Assembly (NCBI GenBank): GCA_031264895.1
Contig: JAISDI010000091.1
Coordinates: forward strand, 1-9,874
Length of the DNA stretch: 9,874 nucleotides
Direction of reading: 5' to 3'
DNA from: Endomicrobium sp.
GTDB lineage: Bacteria > Elusimicrobiota > Endomicrobiia > Endomicrobiales > Endomicrobiaceae
Shown: in pieces, positions 6,164-9,874 of the stretch
Layout: every line of letters starts with the position of its first letter
How positions within the stretch are numbered: the stretch's first letter is position 1
Program-made: the position numbers and the translations under genes
The notes under the pieces: model-generated
What the model saw: only the letters and a program-made list of their open reading frames with translations
The model's database searches: none
What the model was told of the DNA's origin: nothing

Positions 6164-7351
6164 TTAGCTTTTTATTGCGGATTCCAGCCTGTTCATTCCT
6201 TCTTCGATCATTGTTATTGACGCGGCATAAGAAAGCCGTATGTATCCTTCCGCTCCGAAAGACGAACCGGGTACTACGGCTATTTTTGCTTTTTCCAGCA
6301 AATAATCCGCAAGTTCCATATCGTTGTTTATTATTTTTCCGCCTAAATTTTTTCCCATAAGCGCCGAAACGTTTGGGAAAACGTAAAAAGCGCCGTTAGG
6401 TTTTATACATGATATCCCGTCAATTTTATTTAAGCGTTCAACTATGTAATTTCTTCTTTTTTCAAATTCCGTTCTCATCATTTCAACGGCGTCCTGCTTT
6501 CCGTTTAACGCTTCAACGGCGGCTTTAAGCGAAATTGACGTCGGGTTTGACGTCGACTGGCTCTGTATTTTCGACATTCCGGCGATAATCTCTTTATTGC
6601 CGGCGGCATAACCTATTCTCCATCCCGTCATTGAAAACGCTTTTGAAACGCCGTTTACCACGACGGTTATTTCTTTTACTTCGGGAGATACTGACGCCGC
6701 TGACATAAATTTTGTTCCGTCGTATACGAGTTTTTCATAAATATCGTCGGATATGATAAGCATTTTGCGCTTTAAACATATTTCCGTGATCGCCTGCAGT
6801 TCTTCCCGAGAATACATTGATCCCGTGGGGTTCGATGGGGAATTTATGATTATCGCTTTTGTTTTGCGCGTGATGACTTTTTCAACGGATTTCGGCGTCA
6901 TTTTGAAATTGCTTTTGTCGTCGGTATTTATTATTACGGGTTTTCCTCCGGCAAGAATTACCATGTCCGTATAGGAAACCCAGTAAGGAGCGGCTATGAT
7001 TATTTCGTCTTCGTCGTTTATAATTGTCTGAAAAAGATTATATAAAGAATGTTTTGCCCCACACGATACTATCACTTCCGAAGGCGTATAATCCAGATTA
7101 TTGTCTCTTTTAAGTTTGTCTATAACCGCTTTTTTTAATTCGGGGCTTCCGGCTACCGGACAATATTTTGTGTATCCCTCGTTTATTGCCGTTATCGCCG
7201 CTTCTTTGATATTGCAGGGAGTATCAAAGTCCGGTTCTCCCGTGCCAAAACTTATTACGTCTATCCCTTGCTGCCGTAATGCTTTTGCTTTTGCGTCGAT
7301 TGCCAGAGTCGGCGACGGTTTGATTGCCTGAACTCTTTTGGAAAGAAACAT
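6164..7351 (-). CDS. aspC: PLP-dependent class I aminotransferase, likely aspartate aminotransferase
   Basis: This 395-residue cytoplasmic enzyme probably transfers the amino group between aspartate and 2-oxoglutarate using pyridoxal phosphate. The fold-type I signatures are complete. KPSPT (11-15) and GTGEPDFDTP (36-45) lie near the N-terminus. GAKHSLYN (98-105) is the cofactor phosphate loop. N174 sits in SPSNPTG, D202 and Y205 in SDDIYE, the Schiff-base lysine is K237 in NGVSKAFSMTGWR, and R372 in YIRLSYA binds the substrate carboxylate. Length and motifs fit the bacterial AspC subgroup Ib. Some members of that subgroup also act on prephenate, and this cannot be resolved here. A TAAGGAGC ribosome-binding site (7359-7366, minus strand) lies 7 to 8 bases before ATG. 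A perfect-consensus promoter (7463-7491) lies about 105 nt upstream, with a small ORF and a terminator-like hairpin in the leader. It diverges from rplU. Confidence 0.93.
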   Translation of the reverse strand: MFLSKRVQAIKPSPTLAIDAKAKALRQQGIDVISFGTGEPDFDTPCNIKEAAITAINEGYTKYCPVAGSPELKKAVIDKLKRDNNLDYTPSEVIVSCGAKHSLYNLFQTIINDEDEIIIAAPYWVSYTDMVILAGGKPVIINTDDKSNFKMTPKSVEKVITRKTKAIIINSPSNPTGSMYSREELQAITEICLKRKMLIISDDIYEKLVYDGTKFMSAASVSPEVKEITVVVNGVSKAFSMTGWRIGYAAGNKEIIAGMSKIQSQSTSNPTSISLKAAVEALNGKQDAVEMMRTEFEKRRNYIVERLNKIDGISCIKPNGAFYVFPNVSALMGKNLGGKIINNDMELADYLLEKAKIAVVPGSSFGAEGYIRLSYAASITMIEEGMNRLESAIKS

Positions 7352-7370
7352 TTTTTTTGCTCCTTATTAT

Positions 7371-7398
7371 AAAAGACGCCCTAAGTTAATTGGGCGCC
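7371..7398 (-). terminator. Terminator-like hairpin in the aminotransferase leader
   Basis: On the minus-strand RNA, GGCGCCC (7398-7392) can pair with GGGCGUC (7381-7375). This gives 7 bp including one G-U pair, around a 10-nt loop, and is followed directly by UUUU. The G-U pair becomes an A-C mismatch on plus-strand RNA, so the structure suits minus-strand transcripts. It lies between the promoter and the ribosome-binding site, so it could act as an attenuator; that is inference. The U run is short, so termination may be weak. Confidence 0.4.
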
Positions 7399-7443
7399 CG
7401 CATAAATTTTATTGTTCCTATGTATTGTCATATTGTTTGACAT
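7381..7443 (-). other. Possible 20-codon leader ORF upstream of the aminotransferase
   Basis: The ORF runs from ATG (7443-7441) to TAG (7383-7381) on the minus strand. It lies wholly inside the predicted leader RNA, and its stop codon falls at the descending arm of the hairpin at 7371-7398. The encoded peptide has four Asn in 20 residues, as two adjacent pairs near positions 3-4 and 10-11. There is no visible ribosome-binding site, only an A-rich stretch before the ATG, so translation is uncertain. Confidence 0.25.
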
Positions 7444-7465
7444 TTTTTTTTAATTTTTGTAGATT
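7437..7465 (+). promoter_or_regulatory. Probable rplU operon promoter
   Basis: TTGACA (7437-7442) is followed, after 17 bases rich in T, by TAGATT (7460-7465), which has 4 of 6 consensus positions. Transcription would start near 7472, leaving about 20 nt before the rplU ATG with the AAAGGAG ribosome-binding site (7477-7483) inside it. A second possible pair, TTGTCA (7425-7430) and TTTAAT (7449-7454) with 18 bases between, lies just upstream and cannot be excluded. Confidence 0.5.
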
Positions 7466-7491
7466 ATACAGATTATAAAGGAGTATGTCAA
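7463..7491 (-). promoter_or_regulatory. Perfect-consensus promoter for the aminotransferase gene
   Basis: On the minus strand TTGACA (7491-7486) and TATAAT (7468-7463) are separated by exactly 17 bases, a full match to the housekeeping sigma consensus. The predicted start is near 7456, giving a leader of about 105 nt to the ATG at 7351. The -35 box abuts the rplU start codon at 7492, and the -10 box overlaps the plus-strand -10 box at 7460-7465. Confidence 0.65.
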
Positions 7492-7809
7492 ATGTATGCA
7501 ATCATTAAAACAGGCGGAAAACAGTACAGAGTTGAAGAAGGAAACAGTTTAGTAGTTGAGAAACTTAGAGAAGCTGAAGTAGGTCAGGAAGTGATTCTTG
7601 ACGAAGTCCTTATGCTTGCCGACGGCGATCAAGCGACCGTTGGAAAACCTAAAGTTGAAGGCGCAAGCGTTGTGGCAAAAGTAGTCGCGCAAAAAAGAGC
7701 GCCGAAGGTTATAGTGTTTAAAAGAAAACCTAAGAAAGGCTACAAAAAAATGCAGGGACACCGTCAGTATATCACCGAACTGGAAATAACAGAGATCAAA
7801 GCAAATTAA
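7492..7809 (+). CDS. rplU: 50S ribosomal protein L21
   Basis: This 105-residue protein is full length for L21, a large-subunit protein that contacts 23S rRNA together with L20. It begins with the typical MYAIIKTGGKQYRV and has the basic segment FKRKPKKGYKKMQGHRQ (about 76-92) that carries the L21 signature, followed by YITELEI. An AAAGGAG ribosome-binding site lies 8 bases before the ATG. It is the first gene of a plus-strand operon with rpmA (34 bases later) and obgE, an order conserved across most bacteria. No unusual residues were noticed. Confidence 0.97.
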   Translation: MYAIIKTGGKQYRVEEGNSLVVEKLREAEVGQEVILDEVLMLADGDQATVGKPKVEGASVVAKVVAQKRAPKVIVFKRKPKKGYKKMQGHRQYITELEITEIKAN

Positions 7810-7843
7810 AAAGTAATTTGTAATTTTATCAGGAGACAGTAAA

Positions 7844-8095
7844 ATGGCACATGTAAAAGCTCAAGGTTCCTCTAATAACGGACGCGATTCAAACGGTCAG
7901 CGGCTTGGCGTAAAAATATACGGAGATCAAAAAGCTTCCGCAGGCGCAATTATAGTGCGTCAGCGCGGAACGAAGTTCTTCCCGGGAGTCAATGCCGGCA
8001 TGGGAACGGACAATACGATTTTTGCAAAAGTCGCGGGAACGGTCAAATTCATAAGAAAATCTGGCGACAGATGTTATGTAAATATTCTTCCGTAA
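7844..8095 (+). CDS. rpmA: 50S ribosomal protein L27
   Basis: This 83-residue protein is of normal length for L27, whose N-terminal tail reaches the peptidyl-transferase centre. It has the family core GSSNNGRDSNGQRLGVK (8-24) and IIVRQRGTKFFPG (36-48), then the compact beta-barrel part ending FIRKSGDRCYVNILP. The start is MAHVKAQGSS where many bacteria have MAHKKGGGSS, so the tail carries a Val and a Gln in place of Lys and Gly. There is no Firmicutes-type cleavable extension before MAH. AGGAGA (7831-7836) is 7 bases before the ATG. obgE follows after only 9 bases. Confidence 0.97.
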   Translation: MAHVKAQGSSNNGRDSNGQRLGVKIYGDQKASAGAIIVRQRGTKFFPGVNAGMGTDNTIFAKVAGTVKFIRKSGDRCYVNILP

Positions 8096-8104
8096 ACTAA
8101 AAAA

Positions 8105-9364
8105 ATGTTTATAGACAAAGCTAATATTTTTCTTACAGCCGGGCGCGGTGGCGACGGCTGTATTTCTTTTAGAAGGGAAAAGTACGTTCCTCTCGGCGGC
8201 CCCAACGGCGGCAACGGCGGGAAGGGCGGCGATATTTATTTTGAAGCAGATCCGCACAAAACCACTCTTTTAGACCTTTCGTACAGACCAAAATTTAAAG
8301 CCGAAGACGGATATAAAGGACAGCCGAGCGACAAATACGGCAGATACGGGAAAGATTTGATAATAAAGGTTCCTGCGGGAACTCTTATTTTTAAAAACGG
8401 CGAACTGTTTGCCGATTTAAAAAGTACAGGGGAAAAAGTTTTGGCCGTAAAAGGCGGAAGAGGCGGAAGAGGCAACGCTTCTTTTAAAACCACAAAAAAT
8501 ACGGCTCCAAGAATTGCCGAAAAGGGAGAGCCCGGCGAGACGGCGGAAATAAATCTTGAACTGCGCCTTATTGCAGATATCGGTTTTGTAGGTTTTCCGA
8601 ATGCCGGAAAATCCACTCTTCTTTCGCATATTTCAGCGGCAAAACCAAAAATAGCCGATTATCCGTTTACTACTCTTGCGCCGAATTTGGGTGTGGTCAA
8701 TTATAAAGGAAGACATTTTGTCGCTGCCGACATTCCCGGAATTATAGAGGGCGCTCACGAAGGCAAAGGTCTCGGATTGGAATTTCTTAGGCATATCCGC
8801 AGAACAAAAGTCCTTATACATTTAATAGACGTAAGCGGTTTTGACGGGCATGATCCATACGAAAATTATAAAACAATAAATAATGAACTTAAAAAATATT
8901 CAAAATATCTTACTAAAAAACATATTTTAATAGTATTAAACAAAATTGACCTTCAAGATTGCCAGCAGCACATAAAAAAATTCAAAAAACATTTAAAAAC
9001 AAAGAAATTTATAATGATTTCCGCGGCAACCGGCGAAGGCATTGAAAATCTTTTGTCCGAAATAGTAAAAATGCTGGACAAACCGTCGCAGTCAAACATA
9101 GAAGAAGAAATAGAGATCGTACCGGTCAAAAAATATATCTATGAGCCGGATTTCAAAATACATAAAGAAGACGGCGTTTTTGTGGTGACCGGAAAAAAAG
9201 TAGAAACCTTAACAGAAATGACAAAATTTTCCGAAGACGAAGCTCTAAGACGTTACCAAAACATACTTAAAAAAATGAGCTTAGAAGACGAACTGGAAAA
9301 AATGGGCTGCAAACATGGCGATCTGGTAAGAATCGGCGGCCTTGAGTTTGTGTTTGAAAAATAA
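8105..9364 (+). CDS. obgE: Obg-family GTPase (ribosome assembly)
   Basis: This 419-residue essential-type GTPase binds the 50S subunit during its assembly and links it to cell-cycle and stress responses in other bacteria. The glycine-rich Obg domain covers about 1-157, with FIDKANIFLTAGRGGDG at the start and GGPNGGNGGKGGD (31-43). The G domain follows: G1 GFPNAGKST (163-171), switch PFTTL (187-191), G3 DIPG (209-212), G4 NKID (279-282) and G5 around SAATG (306-310). The C-terminal OCT domain spans about 340-419, so all three domains are present. The start matches the family start exactly. No ribosome-binding site is visible in the A-rich 9-base gap after rpmA (ACTAAAAAA), so initiation probably depends on coupling to rpmA. 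A candidate terminator follows at 9413-9440. Confidence 0.97.
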   Translation: MFIDKANIFLTAGRGGDGCISFRREKYVPLGGPNGGNGGKGGDIYFEADPHKTTLLDLSYRPKFKAEDGYKGQPSDKYGRYGKDLIIKVPAGTLIFKNGELFADLKSTGEKVLAVKGGRGGRGNASFKTTKNTAPRIAEKGEPGETAEINLELRLIADIGFVGFPNAGKSTLLSHISAAKPKIADYPFTTLAPNLGVVNYKGRHFVAADIPGIIEGAHEGKGLGLEFLRHIRRTKVLIHLIDVSGFDGHDPYENYKTINNELKKYSKYLTKKHILIVLNKIDLQDCQQHIKKFKKHLKTKKFIMISAATGEGIENLLSEIVKMLDKPSQSNIEEEIEIVPVKKYIYEPDFKIHKEDGVFVVTGKKVETLTEMTKFSEDEALRRYQNILKKMSLEDELEKMGCKHGDLVRIGGLEFVFEK

Positions 9365-9412
9365 TTGTAAAATCTTCGCGATGTATCTTCAGCGCTGATC
9401 ATATAGAAATTA

Positions 9413-9440
9413 TTAGGGCATGTTCACACGCCCTAAAGTT
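9413..9440 (+). terminator. Probable intrinsic terminator of the rplU-rpmA-obgE operon
   Basis: TTAGGGC (9413-9419) and GCCCTAA (9430-9436) form a perfect 7-bp stem around a 10-base loop. AG and then TTTT (9439-9442) follow. It lies 48 bases after the obgE stop, with no other gene between. The T run is short and set off by two bases, so efficiency may be moderate. Confidence 0.55.
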
Positions 9441-9527
9441 TTCATCAAAATTAATGTATAAATCATGACAAACGCAGGATAAACTTCTGTCGGTATTGAC
9501 AAAAAAAACATAGGTTTTCATGCGTGT

Positions 9528-9556
9528 TTATACAACCTGCCATTTACATATATAAT
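9528..9556 (+). promoter_or_regulatory. Possible promoter of the gene starting at 9582
   Basis: TATAAT (9551-9556) is a perfect -10 box, 25 bases before the ATG at 9582, so the RNA would start near 9563. At 17-base spacing the -35 position reads TTATAC (9528-9533), a poor match. A perfect TTGACA sits at 9496-9501, but it is too far from this -10 box to pair with it. Confidence 0.35.
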
Positions 9557-9581
9557 AGAATTTATTTTAATATAGCAGATC

Positions 9582-9874
9582 ATGATAAAAACATATTTTG
9601 TATCAAATGGTTTATCAAAAATTTTGGCGCTTATTATATGCGTTATGGTTGTTTTCAATTGTATTATTTCAATTCCCGCAGGTAAAATGAATGCCCGTTC
9701 TTTTTTAGATATACAAAAGGATATTTTTTCTGCCGTAGCATTTGTTTCCGACGTCATAGAGGGGATAAACAAATCTTTTTCCGATAAACTTATTCCGTAT
9801 TCAAACAAAAATGCCGGCCAAGACGATTCAAAACAGGGTGAAGTAGTTGCAAAAATGGATTTTATACCGGTTTT
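9582..9874 (+). CDS. Exported protein of unknown function, N-terminal part only
   Basis: An open frame of 97 codons runs off the right edge of the window without a stop. The start MIKTYFVSNGLSKILALIIC has basic residues followed by a hydrophobic stretch (about 14-31, LALIICVMVVF and onward). SIPAGKMNA comes next, consistent with a cleavable signal peptide or an N-terminal anchor, so the rest is probably outside the cytoplasm. The following visible part (residues about 41-97) contains the polar stretch SNKNAGQDDSKQGE and no motif I recognise. The ribosome-binding site is weak (AGCAGA at 9574-9579). The preceding TATAAT box and the terminator after obgE suggest a separate transcript. Function cannot be given without the missing part. 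Confidence 0.6.
   Translation, partial: MIKTYFVSNGLSKILALIICVMVVFNCIISIPAGKMNARSFLDIQKDIFSAVAFVSDVIEGINKSFSDKLIPYSNKNAGQDDSKQGEVVAKMDFIPV

Noticed and set aside
7889..8257. 122-codon minus-strand open frame opposite rpmA and the start of obgE
   Set aside because: It spans two conserved plus-strand genes and their junction, with no start signals or recognisable domain.
8236..8616. 126-codon minus-strand open frame opposite obgE
   Set aside because: It is the complement of the conserved Gly-rich Obg domain and gives a Pro- and Ser-rich translation, as expected of an antisense shadow.
9518..9808. 96-codon minus-strand open frame near the right edge
   Set aside because: It overlaps the plus-strand frame at 9582, which has the better start context, a signal-like N-terminus and an upstream TATAAT; the minus-strand translation shows no recognisable feature.

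Overview
The window is bacterial chromosomal DNA, moderately AT-rich (about 40% G+C by eye). Bacterial ribosomal proteins L21 and L27 and the GTPase Obg are all present in the usual bacterial order. The phylum cannot be fixed from this sequence. The overall look (secreted polysaccharide degradation, dense dispersed repeats, base composition) reminds me of Elusimicrobiota such as Endomicrobium, but that is an impression with low confidence.

Left part (1-6163) looks accessory. A very large exported GH81 endo-beta-1,3-glucanase (208-4110) is bracketed by inverted copies of a composite intergenic repeat. Each copy ends in a block of exactly five 7-bp units. The right-hand block supplies the stop codon of the glucanase gene, and a third block lies just before the next gene. 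That gene (4352-5488) encodes a stand-alone SIR2-like protein with a four-cysteine zinc-ribbon-like insert. It is followed on the same strand by a small membrane protein (5535-5837); the pair could be a two-gene NAD-dependent defence module, which is inference. A 326-base gene-free stretch follows and is filled with short palindromes (8-bp arm, 9-bp loop, 8-bp arm). A fourth copy of that palindrome sits at the very left end of the window.

Right part (6164-9364) looks like core genome. A class I aminotransferase (6164-7351, minus strand) and the rplU-rpmA-obgE operon (7492-9364, plus strand) diverge from a 140-bp intergenic region. In that region a perfect-consensus minus-strand promoter (TTGACA, 17 bp, TATAAT) is interlocked with the likely rplU promoter: their -10 boxes overlap and the promoters face each other. 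The aminotransferase transcript would also have a leader of about 105 nt with a small ORF ending at a terminator-like hairpin.

After obgE comes a probable terminator, then the start of an exported protein of unknown function (9582 to the window end, truncated).

Functionally, the glucanase would degrade beta-1,3-glucan (callose, laminarin or fungal wall) outside the cytoplasm. The SIR2 pair is a candidate immune or stress module. The right half carries amino-acid metabolism and ribosome assembly. No tRNA, rRNA, CRISPR array, transposase or integrase was seen.
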